NCBI GenBank assembly: GCA_030727405.1
Contig: JANRBR010000040.1
Location: 2,772-48,125, forward strand
DNA from: Crocinitomicaceae bacterium
GTDB taxonomy: Bacteria > Bacteroidota > Bacteroidia > Flavobacteriales_D > Crocinitomicaceae
Length of the DNA stretch: 45,354 bases
Direction: 5' to 3'
Part shown: positions 1 through 8,863 of the stretch, piece by piece
How positions within the stretch are numbered: position 1 is the first letter of the stretch
How the letters are laid out: the number at the start of each line of letters is the position of its first letter
The notes under the pieces: model-generated
Database searches by the model: none
Told to the model about the DNA's origin: nothing
The model's input: the letters and a program-made list of their open reading frames with translations, nothing else
Program-made: the position numbers and the translations under genes

Positions 1-10
1 ATTCATTCGC

Positions 11-133
11 TTAGCTCATGAATGATATTGGAAAATTCGATTTATTTAATCTTATGGCTAAAAGAAAGGGATTACCTCCCTGTCGGTCGGTGAACCAGTT
101 GTGGGCGACGTGCAGTGGATCAAAAGCACTCAT
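11..133 (-). CDS. possible 40-residue peptide, uncertain
   Basis: An ATG at 133 opens a 40-codon frame that ends with TAA at 11. The peptide begins MSAFDPLHVAHNW and ends PISFMS. I do not recognise the family. The frame starts inside a hairpin and lies downstream of the tRNA-Leu terminator on the same strand. The opposite strand is also open over part of this stretch (ATG at 54 to TAG at 140, 28 codons), so the open frames could come from a conserved non-coding sequence. No promoter or ribosome binding site is visible. It is listed because nothing else explains the left edge. Confidence 0.2.
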   Translation of the reverse strand: MSAFDPLHVAHNWFTDRQGGNPFLLAIRLNKSNFPISFMS

Positions 134-161
134 TCGCTAGTGCGAATGCGGTGTTTTTTTT
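126..161 (+). terminator. hairpin with T-run, possible plus-strand terminator
   Basis: CATTCGC (131-137) pairs perfectly with GCGAATG (142-148) around the loop TAGT. CAC at 127-129 extends the stem to GTG at 151-153 past a small bulge. A run of eight T follows at 154-161. It has the form of a rho-independent terminator for plus-strand transcription entering from the left edge. No plus-strand gene is clearly identified upstream, so its client is unknown. Confidence 0.5.
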
Positions 162-170
162 ATTTGTCAC

Positions 171-196
171 CTCGCTCATCCGCGAGCGGATGGACT
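171..196. repeat. central palindrome of an inverted duplication
   Basis: CATCCGC and GCGGATG (177-192) are exact complements separated by two bases. They sit at the centre of a larger imperfect inverted repeat spanning roughly 118-244. Both arms of that repeat begin with GATCAAAAGCACT, read inward from each side, and continue with a hairpin and a T-run. This looks like two related terminators facing each other. Confidence 0.55.
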
Positions 197-204
197 CGTT
201 GAAA

Positions 205-239
205 ATAAAAAAAGCACCGGTTCTTACGAACAAGTGCTT
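205..239 (-). terminator. terminator of tRNA-Leu
   Basis: On the minus strand, just past the tRNA, AGCAC pairs with GTGCT and an inner stem GTTC/GAAC closes a short loop. A T-run follows (complement of 205-213). The hairpin starts about 11 bases after the tRNA 3' end. This is the form of a rho-independent terminator. Confidence 0.8.
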
Positions 240-249
240 TTGATCAGAG

Positions 250-331
250 TGCCCACGACTGGATTCGAACCAGCACACCTATTGGCACCACCCCCTCAAG
301 ATGGCATGTCTACCAATTTCACCACGTGGGC
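250..331 (-). tRNA. tRNA-Leu, anticodon GAG
   Basis: Read on the minus strand, an 82-base cloverleaf starts with GCCCACG and ends with its complement CGTGGGC plus discriminator A. The D-arm carries AAATTGGTAGA. The anticodon stem CCATC/GGTGG holds the loop TTGAGGG, so positions 34-36 read GAG (leucine, CUC/CUU codons). A long variable arm typical of class II leucine tRNAs follows. The T-arm is CTGG-TTCGAAT-CCAG. CCA is not encoded: the next bases on the minus strand are CTC, so the tail must be added by the CCA-adding enzyme. Confidence 0.95.
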
Positions 332-358
332 ATTCATTGACTGAAAAATCAGTGGACA

Positions 359-366
359 CAAAGATA
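359..366 (-). promoter_or_regulatory. -7 promoter box of tRNA-Leu
   Basis: The minus strand reads TATCTTTG, an exact match to the Bacteroidota -7 consensus TAnnTTTG. It lies 27 bases upstream of the mature tRNA 5' end. I see no good -33 TTTG at the usual spacing. Confidence 0.55.
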
Positions 367-484
367 CATTTTTTCTCAAAATGTCCCTTGATAAAAAAAG
401 TTTCATTTAAAAAGTCAAATTCCTGTTCATGAGTTGTATTGATGTGAAAAATTTTGCCTTAACTTCACGAAAAATTTTACCTAA

Positions 485-2467
485 ATGTCACATACTTCTA
501 CTCAGAAAATTAGTTTTGCTGGTCTTTTAATCACCCTAGGAATTGTTTTTGGTGATATTGGTACTTCGCCACTTTATGTGTTTCAAGCCATCACTGGTCA
601 AGGAAAACACGTTTCACCTGATTTTATTCTAGGTGCGCTTTCGAGTGTTATCTGGACATTAATCCTCATCGCTACCGTAAAATACATCTATTTTGCGCTC
701 AATGCGGACAACAAAGGTGAAGGTGGAATTTTTGCTTTATTCGCATTGCTAAAGGAAAAAAATGCCAAATGGATCATCATTCCTGCCTTAATTGGCTGTG
801 CAACACTGATGGCAGATGGATTCATTACACCGGCAATCTCTATATCCTCCGCAGTGGAAGGGGTTAACAATATCTTTCCGGACATGCCTGTTATACCGAT
901 TGTTGTTGTAATCATTGTGATGTTATTCGTCATTCAGCAGTTTGGAACCGCCGTAATAGGTAAAATGTTCGGTCCAGTAATGTTTGTTTGGTTTATCTTT
1001 TTGGGTTACCTCGGTTTCACAAACATTGCTCAAAATTGGGGAGTTCTCCAAGCATTTAATCCTTATTGGGCGTATAATCTTGTGGCAAATGTCGATGGTG
1101 GATTTACAGTATTAGGTTCTGTTTTCTTGTGTACAACAGGAGCAGAGGCACTCTACTCAGATTTAGGCCACTGTGGAAAAGGTAACATTCGTTTAAGTTG
1201 GACCTTTGTTTCTAGTCTATTGGTCTTGAATTACCTAGGCCAAGCTGCACTGTGCTTAAAGCCGGGTTTCCATTTGACAGGTTCGAAAACGGTATTCTAT
1301 TCTATGGTACCTGATTATTTAATGCCCTTTGCTGTAGCCATTGCGACCTTAGCAACGATTATTGCATCGCAGGCCTTGATTACAGGTGTCTTTACGCTCA
1401 TGAATGAGGCAATTAAACTGAAATTGTGGACGAACCTACGCGTGAAGTATCCTTCAGATCACCAAGGTCAAATCTACATTCCTTTCATTAATTGGTTTTT
1501 GATGATTGGTTGCCTTGCAGTCATTGCAATTTTCAGAAAATCAAGTGCGATGGAACATACGTATGGCCTTGCAATTACCATAGATATGGTTATGACTTCA
1601 ATTCTCTTGTGCTTCCTGTTGATGATGAAGTATCCTAAAATCAAATATGTCTACGTTCTAATTTTTGGAATATTTTTATTAATCGAAGGTGTATTCTTAC
1701 TTTCAAATTTAGGTAAAGTCGTATCTGGAGGTTGGTTCACACTGATTTTAGCTTGTACCTTCTTCGCCCTTCTTTACTTATATTACAAGGCTAAACAATT
1801 GCGTTCAAACATAACGGAATACGTTCCAATGCGCAGTGTGATTCCGCTTATGGAAGCGGTGCATGAGGACAAAGGAATCATGTTTGAAGCAACTAATTTG
1901 GTGTTCCCAACACGAAGCAATTCCCCAAATAAACTCGACTTAACGGTCTTTCATTCCTTGTTCAATAAAAAACCACGTAAAGCAGGAATCTTCTGGTTCC
2001 TACATTTAGATATTTTAAATGAGCCTTGGGGCGTGCATTACTCGGTGAATGAAATCATTGACAAACGCTGCTACTACGTGAGTTTACAACTTGGTTTCAA
2101 AGAAGAACACCGCATCGAATACATGATGCGCAAAATCCATTGCAAAATGATCGAAAAGGGTGAATTGACTGGTGACAGCGTATTCGAATCGCTTCGAGGA
2201 AAGGTGGAGCAAGTGGATTTTAAATTCATCGTGTTGAATTCGCGTGTTTCCACAGACAACAACCTAACGGCGTTCCAACGCATTTGCATCAAAGCATACC
2301 GCTTCGTGAAAAGCACAGGACTGAAACCTGCGGAAGACTTCGGTCTCGATAAAACCAATGTAGTGGTGGATTACATTCCAATCTCTGTAACTGCTCAAGT
2401 GGATCAAGACATGACGGAAGACTTTGAAAACTACTCCCAGAAAATCTACAAGGTTTCGTCGAAGTAG
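485..2467 (+). CDS. kup: Kup-type potassium uptake protein
   Basis: This 660-residue protein belongs to the Kup/HAK/KT family, which imports K+ across the inner membrane, probably by H+ symport. The family signature GDIGTSPLY sits at residues 23-31 at the end of the first membrane helix. ADGFITPAIS (110-119) and TTGAEALYSDLGH (217-229) are further Kup landmarks. About twelve hydrophobic segments fill residues 10-435 and a soluble cytoplasmic tail of about 220 residues follows, as is usual. The length matches the family norm of about 620-670. The 3' end overlaps the convergent MFS gene by 22 bases. No partner regulator is adjacent, and I see no exact TAnnTTTG box upstream. Confidence 0.95.
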   Translation: MSHTSTQKISFAGLLITLGIVFGDIGTSPLYVFQAITGQGKHVSPDFILGALSSVIWTLILIATVKYIYFALNADNKGEGGIFALFALLKEKNAKWIIIPALIGCATLMADGFITPAISISSAVEGVNNIFPDMPVIPIVVVIIVMLFVIQQFGTAVIGKMFGPVMFVWFIFLGYLGFTNIAQNWGVLQAFNPYWAYNLVANVDGGFTVLGSVFLCTTGAEALYSDLGHCGKGNIRLSWTFVSSLLVLNYLGQAALCLKPGFHLTGSKTVFYSMVPDYLMPFAVAIATLATIIASQALITGVFTLMNEAIKLKLWTNLRVKYPSDHQGQIYIPFINWFLMIGCLAVIAIFRKSSAMEHTYGLAITIDMVMTSILLCFLLMMKYPKIKYVYVLIFGIFLLIEGVFLLSNLGKVVSGGWFTLILACTFFALLYLYYKAKQLRSNITEYVPMRSVIPLMEAVHEDKGIMFEATNLVFPTRSNSPNKLDLTVFHSLFNKKPRKAGIFWFLHLDILNEPWGVHYSVNEIIDKRCYYVSLQLGFKEEHRIEYMMRKIHCKMIEKGELTGDSVFESLRGKVEQVDFKFIVLNSRVSTDNNLTAFQRICIKAYRFVKSTGLKPAEDFGLDKTNVVVDYIPISVTAQVDQDMTEDFENYSQKIYKVSSK

Positions 2468-3747
2468 TTTAAATCCTTTCCGAACGTTTCCTTTAGCTTG
2501 GAGATGCTGTAAAACGCTAAGGCGATAAAGGCTAATCCAACGATCATTGCCGAAACCCCATCGTTGATTCCTGCGCTTACCAGCAATCCAAAAAACAGCA
2601 CAACAATATTAACGGAACCCCTCACTAAATTGGGGATGGTGTTGGCTGCTGTTGAGCGAATGTTCGTGCCGAATTGTTCCGCCGCAATAGTGACAAAGAT
2701 CGCCCAATATCCCGTTCCTGCGCCCAATAAAAAACACATGAAATAATAGGTATTCTCCGAGATGTTATAAGCGTGTAATAGCAAAAAGCTAATGACACAG
2801 ACAAGGGTAAATCCTAAGTACAATTGGACCACCTTTTTCCTGCTTTTTAGGAGCTGACTTAGGAAACCAGAGACCAAATCTCCTGCGGATAAACCGATGT
2901 ACGCATACATGACCGCAACGCCATTTGAAATGTGATAAACACCCAGCCATGGTCCAAAATTGTCCTTCGAATTCATGATCAATAGTCCAATCACATACCA
3001 AATCGGAATACCAATTGCGACACAATGTGCATACTTGATGAGGTTTTCACGCTGAAAGAAAATTAATTTTAGGTTGCCTTTTTGAATACCTTTGTCCTCG
3101 CTCATTGCCTTGAAATAATTCGATTCTAAGGTGCCAATGCGCAAAAATAAAAGCATGATTCCCATCGATCCACCTACCACATAGGCGACTTGCCAATTGT
3201 GTAATTTCAATCCGAATAGGTGCTCAATTCCAGAAGCAATCCAAGCTCCCTCTGAACCAACCAATGATGCAACCACCGCTCCCAATGCGCCAAAGGTCAC
3301 AATGATCATGGTGCCATAGCCCCGTTTTTCCTTGGACATCATCTCGGAGACTAAGGTAATTCCTGCACCAAGTTCTCCTGCTAAGCCAATGCCGGCAATT
3401 ACACGAATCACCGCATAGGTCGTGACATCGGTCACAAAAGCATTGAGTAAATTAGCCATGGAATAGAGTAGGATGGACCCAAAAAGCACCTTGAGTCGAC
3501 CGCGTTTATCGCCTAAAACACCCCAAAGGATGCCCCCAACTAACATCCCTAACATTTGCATGTTAAACAAGAATTTCCCTGTTGCGGCAATGGATTGTTC
3601 GCTGGCGTTTACCATAATATCCCCCAAGCTTTCTGCCTTGACTACCCCAAAAAGGACAAGGTCGTAGATGTCAACAAAATATCCTAGCGCGGCTACAATG
3701 ATGAGAAAGATGATCTTTCGATCCATGGGGTTCTTTGGTGCATTCAT
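2446..3747 (-). CDS. major facilitator superfamily transporter
   Basis: A 433-residue inner-membrane transporter with about twelve hydrophobic helices. The loop 2-3 signature of the superfamily is clear: GVLGDKRGR at 76-84, matching GxLaDrxGR. A second landmark, AEQFGTNIRSTAA, near residue 360, resembles the 'AElFPtr.RgT' motif of the sugar and metabolite:H+ symporter subgroup. The first helix carries an acidic motif FVDIYDL. Substrate cannot be read from the sequence; a metabolite:H+ symporter of the organic-acid or osmolyte type is a guess. The start chosen is the ATG at 3747 (MNAPKNPMD). Its stop codon lies inside the end of the kup frame, so transcription of the two genes converges without a terminator between them. 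Confidence 0.88.
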   Translation of the reverse strand: MNAPKNPMDRKIIFLIIVAALGYFVDIYDLVLFGVVKAESLGDIMVNASEQSIAATGKFLFNMQMLGMLVGGILWGVLGDKRGRLKVLFGSILLYSMANLLNAFVTDVTTYAVIRVIAGIGLAGELGAGITLVSEMMSKEKRGYGTMIIVTFGALGAVVASLVGSEGAWIASGIEHLFGLKLHNWQVAYVVGGSMGIMLLFLRIGTLESNYFKAMSEDKGIQKGNLKLIFFQRENLIKYAHCVAIGIPIWYVIGLLIMNSKDNFGPWLGVYHISNGVAVMYAYIGLSAGDLVSGFLSQLLKSRKKVVQLYLGFTLVCVISFLLLHAYNISENTYYFMCFLLGAGTGYWAIFVTIAAEQFGTNIRSTAANTIPNLVRGSVNIVVLFFGLLVSAGINDGVSAMIVGLAFIALAFYSISKLKETFGKDLNYFDETL

Positions 3748-3836
3748 GGAACGAATTTAATTTATTTTTCCAAAGTTGAGCCTCCTTTCCTGTTCTATAG
3801 AAGCGCATTCCGTTACCTTATACCGTTTAAAACGTG

Positions 3837-3844
3837 TATCTTTG
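3837..3844 (+). promoter_or_regulatory. -7 promoter box of era
   Basis: TATCTTTG matches TAnnTTTG exactly. With the usual start about 5 bases past the G, the leader before the era ATG at 3862 would be about 13 bases. The -33 region is weak. Confidence 0.6.
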
Positions 3845-3861
3845 CACTCAATTCAATAAGA

Positions 3862-4737
3862 ATGGCACATAAATCAGGATTTGTTAATATTGTCGGTAGC
3901 CCTAATGTGGGGAAATCTACATTAATGAATCAATTAGTTGGTGAAAAATTGTCGATTGTCACTTCAAAGGCACAGACAACGCGTCACCGCATTTTAGGGA
4001 TCGTTAATGACGAAGATTACCAAATCGTTTTTTCTGATACACCAGGTGTTGTGAATGCAGCATACAAACTGCACGAAAACATGATGGATTACGTGAACTC
4101 ATCCATCCGCGATGCGGATGTTTTGTTGTTCATTACCGACACCTTGGAAAATGACATGAACCACAAGGAAACCCTAGAACGCATTAAGCGTTTGGAAGTT
4201 CCTGTGCTGTGTTTGATCAACAAAATCGATAAATCCAATCAAGAGAAATTAGTGGAGCGCGTGACCTACTGGAAGGAACAACTTCCCAATGCGAAAATAT
4301 TCCCTATTTCTGCTTTGCATAACTTTAATATTGACAATGTATGGGCGGAGATTCTAGCTTTGATGCCTGAAAATCCTCCTTACTACGAGAAAGATGAGCT
4401 TTCGGATCGACCTATGCGTTTCTTTATTTCGGAAATCATACGGGAGAAAATTTTCATCCATTGTCAAAAAGAAATTCCATACAGTACCCAAATTGAAATC
4501 GAAGAATTCAAAGAGGAAGCTGGCATCACACGCATTCGTGCCCAAATCATTGTTGAACGCGACTCGCAAAAAGGCATCATCATTGGCAAAGGTGGTGAAA
4601 TGTTGAAGCGAATCGGTCGATCTGCTCGCGAGGACATGGAAAAATTCCTGGAAAAAAAGGTGTTTTTGGAGAATTTTGTGAAAGTGGACAAAGATTGGCG
4701 CACCTCTGCGGACAAGCTTAAAAAGTATGGATATTAA
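3862..4737 (+). CDS. era: GTPase Era
   Basis: Era is a GTPase that binds the 3' end of 16S rRNA and supports 30S subunit maturation. The protein has 291 residues, close to the usual 300. GTPase motifs are all present: G1 GSPNVGKS at 12-19, G3 DTPG at 59-62, G4 NKID at 120-123 and G5 SAL at 150-152. The C-terminal KH domain carries IGKGG at 241-245 followed by the expected RIGRSARE helix. It is the first gene of a two-gene operon, with der starting 23 bases after its stop. Confidence 0.97.
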   Translation: MAHKSGFVNIVGSPNVGKSTLMNQLVGEKLSIVTSKAQTTRHRILGIVNDEDYQIVFSDTPGVVNAAYKLHENMMDYVNSSIRDADVLLFITDTLENDMNHKETLERIKRLEVPVLCLINKIDKSNQEKLVERVTYWKEQLPNAKIFPISALHNFNIDNVWAEILALMPENPPYYEKDELSDRPMRFFISEIIREKIFIHCQKEIPYSTQIEIEEFKEEAGITRIRAQIIVERDSQKGIIIGKGGEMLKRIGRSAREDMEKFLEKKVFLENFVKVDKDWRTSADKLKKYGY

Positions 4738-4760
4738 GATCCTTTAATTAGAAAAAAAAC

Positions 4761-6071
4761 ATGAGTAATATAGTAGCAATCGTTGGACGTCCAAATGTGG
4801 GTAAATCAACGCTTTTCAATCGTCTAACCGAATCTAGGGATGCGATTGTGAAAGAAGTTAGCGGGGTGACGCGTGACCGAATTTATGGGAAGTCAGAATG
4901 GAATGGTTATCAGTTTTCCGTGATTGACACCGGTGGATACGCAACCGTGAAAGAAGATATCTTTGAAGGTGAAATCCGCAAACAAGTGGAATTAGCCATT
5001 CAAGAAGCAACCGTGATCATTTTCATGGTAGATGTCATGACAGGCATCGTTGAAATGGATGAAACAGTCGCTCAGTTGTTGCGCAAAAGCAAGAAACCTT
5101 GTATGATTGCGGCAAATAAAGTGGATAATACAGACCGCGTTGGACTTTCCTCTGAATTCTATTCCTTTGGATTAGGGGAGGTATTTGATTTAAGTGCAAC
5201 CAACGGAAGTGGAACAGGAGAAATCCTAGATAAATTGGTCAAGTATTTCAACAAAGAAGACGAATCCATCCGTGAAGAAGATAGTTTGCCTAGAATCGCC
5301 ATTGTTGGTCGACCGAATGTTGGGAAATCTTCCATGATCAACGCGTTCACAGGTCAAGAACGAAACATCGTAACGGACATCTCAGGAACGACTCGTGATT
5401 CCATTCACACGCGCTATAAAGCCTTTAATTTTGATTTCTTATTGATTGATACGGCTGGAATTCGCAAAAAAGCGAAAGTAACCGAGGACATCGAATACTA
5501 TTCTGTATTGCGTTCGGTTAGAACCATTGAAAATGCAGATGTATGTCTTTTCATGATGGACGCTGCTGAAGGATTGCAAAAGCAAGACTTGAGTATTTTT
5601 TACATGATTGAAAAAAACTCAAAAGGAGTCGTTGTTCTTGTCAATAAATGGGATTTGATTGAAAAGGATCAAAACACGATGATAGAGTACGAAGCTAACT
5701 TGCGCGAGCAATTGGCGCCGTTTAACGACGTTCCGATCATCTTTACGTCCACTTTAACGAAACAGCGCATTCACAAGGCCTTAGAAACCGCGATGCGCGT
5801 GCATGAGAACCGTACACGTAAAATTGCGACACACGAATTGAATGAAGTCATGTTGGAGGTCGTTGCACAAACTCCACCGCCAGGTGTCAAAGGGAAATAC
5901 ATCAAGATTAAGTTCATTCAAATGTTGCCAACACACGCACCGGCATTTGCTGTCTTCTGTAATTTACCTCAATACGTTCCGGATGCGTACAAACGTTTCT
6001 TTGAAAATCGATTGAGAGAGAAATTTGATTTCGAAGGGGTGCCAGTTAAGATCTTCTTCCGAAAGAAATAA
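4761..6071 (+). CDS. der: GTPase Der (EngA)
   Basis: Der has two tandem GTPase domains and acts in late 50S ribosome assembly. Domain 1 shows GRPNVGKS at 9-16, DTGG at 56-59 and NKVD at 119-122. Domain 2 shows GRPNVGKS at 183-190, DTAG at 230-233 and NKWD at 295-298. A KH-like C-terminal domain follows (about 350-436), containing the typical [11 protein letters not shown] stretch. Length is 436 residues, as expected. It is probably cotranscribed with era, which links two ribosome-assembly GTPases in one unit. A strong hairpin terminator lies 15 bases after the stop. Confidence 0.97.
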   Translation: MSNIVAIVGRPNVGKSTLFNRLTESRDAIVKEVSGVTRDRIYGKSEWNGYQFSVIDTGGYATVKEDIFEGEIRKQVELAIQEATVIIFMVDVMTGIVEMDETVAQLLRKSKKPCMIAANKVDNTDRVGLSSEFYSFGLGEVFDLSATNGSGTGEILDKLVKYFNKEDESIREEDSLPRIAIVGRPNVGKSSMINAFTGQERNIVTDISGTTRDSIHTRYKAFNFDFLLIDTAGIRKKAKVTEDIEYYSVLRSVRTIENADVCLFMMDAAEGLQKQDLSIFYMIEKNSKGVVVLVNKWDLIEKDQNTMIEYEANLREQLAPFNDVPIIFTSTLTKQRIHKALETAMRVHENRTRKIATHELNEVMLEVVAQTPPPGVKGKYIKIKFIQMLPTHAPAFAVFCNLPQYVPDAYKRFFENRLREKFDFEGVPVKIFFRKK

Positions 6072-6086
6072 ACGATTTAATCAAAA

Positions 6087-6120
6087 CAAAAAAGGCGCTA
6101 ATATTAGCGCCTTTTTTGTT
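6087..6120. terminator. bidirectional terminator between der and the Gly-rich protein gene
   Basis: AAAGGCGCT (6091-6099) and AGCGCCTTT (6106-6114) form a perfect stem around AATATT. A-rich sequence precedes it and a T-run follows, so it should stop transcription from both converging genes. Confidence 0.92.
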
Positions 6121-6135
6121 TAGTAAGGATTTCGA

Positions 6136-8829
6136 TTATCGAATCAAATTCAAGTGTCCTGAAACAACTTTTCGGTCATCATTTTCTTTTGGTTCGTATT
6201 GCATGCGCCAAGTATAAATACCTGCAGGAACTTTTGTGCCTAATGGTCCGTACGTACCGTCCCATGCTTCTGTTGCATCTTGTGTTTCCCAAATCACTTC
6301 TCCCCAACGGTTATATACCGTTAAACTGAAAGCAAATGGATCAAATCCTGTCGTGAAAATAGCTTGCCATGTTTGATTGTGTTCGTCTTCATCTGGCGTA
6401 AAGGTATTCGCAACATAGTAAATCGGATCTGCAATCACAGGAATGGTCAATTGGTATTCATCTGAACATCCTAAAGGGGTGTAAGCAGTTAAGGTCACCA
6501 ATAAGTTCTCGGTCACACCAACATACATGTGGTTTGGATCAGGCTCTGTCGAGGTGTAAGAATCATCAAAGTCCCAAACATAGGTCGTTCCACCTACACT
6601 TGAATTCATGAATTGAATCGGCTGTGTTGTTTCCGTCATTGCACTTGGTACAGCGGAGAAAGAAGCACTTGGATAACTTTCCATGAAGATGTAATCATTG
6701 TACGTTGTTGTTTCGATGCAACCCAATAAATTGTATTCCAAAGTAATGTCATGGTATCCACTTTGATCGAATTGGTAATTAAAGGTACTTCCCGTACCAA
6801 TCTGTGTTCCATTCCAAGACCAAGTATAAATGGCTCCTAACACAGGTGGTGTCGTCAAGGTAACATATAATGGATTACATCCCGTTAAGGTATCCGCTTC
6901 GAATTGAGGTGGAACGGCAGGTACAACAGTAATTGTCATATCGATGGTATCTCCACATTGTCCAGCGTCGGAACTAAACGTATACGTGAAAATTCCTGGT
7001 ATTGCTGCATCAATTAAAGGTGGATTCCATGTTCCTGTAATCGCTGGAACATTGTTCGTTACCAATGGAAGAATAGGATTTGGGTCATCTTGACATAATT
7101 GAGGAACTTGTGTCAATGCAGGAATGATTAATGGATCCACCGTAATTGGCATCGTATATGTAGACGCACATTGTCCTGCAGTAGGTGTAAATGTGTAATT
7201 TACTGTTCCTGGAGAAGCTGTGATAACCGTTGGGCTATTCCATGTTCCAGTAATTAATGGACCATTGATGAATGGAGTTGTGTTAAGTGCCGTTGTCGGA
7301 ATCACCAAATTCGTCATGTATTGACAAATTTGACCCATCGGGTTAAAGTTTGGCGTAGTTAAAGCATAGGTCACAATGTCCATTGAATTCGCTAATGCGC
7401 ATTGTCCGACAGTTGGTGTGAACACGTAAGTTGCTGTCCCTGCTACCGCTGTTGAAATCGTTGCAGGACTCCATGTTCCAGTATATGCAATGTTATTTGT
7501 TGAAGTCGCAGGCAATGCCGTTGGTGTATCACCAATACAGAATGGATTTATTTGGTTAAAAGTTACTTGTTCATTCGGTAAAATCTGAATGTTCATGGTT
7601 GCCGTATTGGCGCAAATTCCAGCATTTGGAGTGAACGTATACGTTTGCGTACCAACGACAGCGGACGAGACGATGGATGGGTTCCATGTACCTTGAATCG
7701 CTGGTACATTCGTTGAAATCGTAGACAAATTTGGTACCGTTGCATTTTGACACAAGGGAGCAATTTGATTGAAAGTTGGGTTCACGGGAATGTTCACAAC
7801 CACCGTTGTTGAACTGGATGAAAGACATCCTCCAGCATCGTAAGACATCGTGTAAACACCAGCATCCAAAGCCGTACAGTTTGGAATAATTGGGTTTTGT
7901 AAGGTTGATGTAAAACCGTTTGGACCAGTCCAAGTATAACTACTTGCACCTGTTGTTGCATTTAATTGTATTGTTTGTCCCACACAATAGGCACCCGTAT
8001 TTGAAGTTGTAATTGAAACGGAACCAGGTGTAAATGTAATGGCAACAACGCCATTTCCAGTATTGTTTCCTTGGGTACATGTACCACCAGCCGGATTCAA
8101 ACTAGAACCGCCACCGCCGCCACCGCCGCCGTTAGCTCCTGTACAGCAGTTGTCAGCGCCGCCGCCGCCGCCGCCGTAGCGACCGCCACCTCCACCTCCA
8201 CCAGAAGCAGTTGTGTAAAATCCACCGTTCCCTCCGTTACCCAAAGTTCCAGATTGACCAGGTTGACCACCTCCCCATGGAGGACCGCCATTTCCACCTG
8301 CAGTTGCTGTTCCACCACCGCCACCAACTCCTACAAATGGAGAACCAATGCCTGTCATACCAGTGACACATCCACCAGCACCACCTAAAGCGTTGTATTG
8401 CGGGGAACAACCATTTTTTCCACCACCACCACCGGCAACAACTATGCGATTCGTTAAAGCATATGGGGCAATTCTTATGTCAGATGCACCTCCACCACCA
8501 AAAGATTGATAGGTAGCAGGAGTCGATGCATGTCCGTTTCCACCGCCATTCCATCCACCTGCTGGTCCAGTTGGACATTGTCCCACATTGATTTGTAGAA
8601 CTTGTCCCGGTGTTACAGCAATTGTTGGATTCAAAACCGTTGCTCCAAGTCCACCTGGTCCACCACCTTGCGCACCTTTTACCGAAACGGAAATGTTGTA
8701 AACACAGGGAGGAACTGTCCATGTTTGGGTAGAACCAGTGTAGTTGAAGGTAGCGGTTTGAGGTTGGGAGAAGCCATTATTTGATAAAGCGGAGAGAAAT
8801 AGGAGAATAACGATGTAAATATTCTTCAT
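6136..8829 (-). CDS. Gly-rich, Ig/PKD-repeat surface protein with T9SS type B sorting domain
   Basis: An 897-residue secreted protein with a Sec signal peptide at about 1-21. Residues about 50-265 form a very Gly-rich domain with many GGGG runs, resembling the glycine-rich module found in ALK-like and many bacterial surface proteins. An Ig-like unit follows (about 268-348). Four tandem repeats of about 70 residues then span about 351-636, each with a conserved Cys, a GTW core and a TYTFTP-x3-GQC end. A PKD domain (about 721-798) contains VWDFDD. The last 90 residues hold FTPDEDEHN, VYNRWGEVIW and WDGTYGP, the hallmarks of the gliding-motility-associated type B sorting domain. It should be exported by Sec, then T9SS, and be surface-bound or released. 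Adhesion is a plausible role but not shown. Confidence 0.88.
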   Translation of the reverse strand: MKNIYIVILLFLSALSNNGFSQPQTATFNYTGSTQTWTVPPCVYNISVSVKGAQGGGPGGLGATVLNPTIAVTPGQVLQINVGQCPTGPAGGWNGGGNGHASTPATYQSFGGGGASDIRIAPYALTNRIVVAGGGGGKNGCSPQYNALGGAGGCVTGMTGIGSPFVGVGGGGGTATAGGNGGPPWGGGQPGQSGTLGNGGNGGFYTTASGGGGGGGRYGGGGGGADNCCTGANGGGGGGGGSSLNPAGGTCTQGNNTGNGVVAITFTPGSVSITTSNTGAYCVGQTIQLNATTGASSYTWTGPNGFTSTLQNPIIPNCTALDAGVYTMSYDAGGCLSSSSTTVVVNIPVNPTFNQIAPLCQNATVPNLSTISTNVPAIQGTWNPSIVSSAVVGTQTYTFTPNAGICANTATMNIQILPNEQVTFNQINPFCIGDTPTALPATSTNNIAYTGTWSPATISTAVAGTATYVFTPTVGQCALANSMDIVTYALTTPNFNPMGQICQYMTNLVIPTTALNTTPFINGPLITGTWNSPTVITASPGTVNYTFTPTAGQCASTYTMPITVDPLIIPALTQVPQLCQDDPNPILPLVTNNVPAITGTWNPPLIDAAIPGIFTYTFSSDAGQCGDTIDMTITVVPAVPPQFEADTLTGCNPLYVTLTTPPVLGAIYTWSWNGTQIGTGSTFNYQFDQSGYHDITLEYNLLGCIETTTYNDYIFMESYPSASFSAVPSAMTETTQPIQFMNSSVGGTTYVWDFDDSYTSTEPDPNHMYVGVTENLLVTLTAYTPLGCSDEYQLTIPVIADPIYYVANTFTPDEDEHNQTWQAIFTTGFDPFAFSLTVYNRWGEVIWETQDATEAWDGTYGPLGTKVPAGIYTWRMQYEPKENDDRKVVSGHLNLIR
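8110..8240 (-). repeat. low-complexity glycine-codon tract
   Basis: Runs of CCG, CCA and CCT triplets on the plus strand (GGN glycine codons on minus) fill this stretch inside the Gly-rich domain. Local GC is far above the surrounding region. Such tracts are prone to length change by replication slippage. Confidence 0.8.
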
Positions 8830-8863
8830 AGTATTGTAGTAGTAATGTAAAATAGGTTTAAAG

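Noticed and set aside
250-331. Mobile element integrated at tRNA-Leu
   Set aside because: No integrase, direct repeat of the tRNA end or foreign gene content is visible. The related copy is inverted, which does not fit a standard attL/attR pair.
4394-4606. Short open frames on either strand inside era, uvrB and other genes
   Set aside because: They are shadows of long well-supported genes in other frames, with no start context or recognisable features.
8097-8388. CRISPR array or tandem DNA repeat in the GC-rich triplet stretch
   Set aside because: The pattern is glycine codons within one protein. There are no spacers of equal length and no cas genes.
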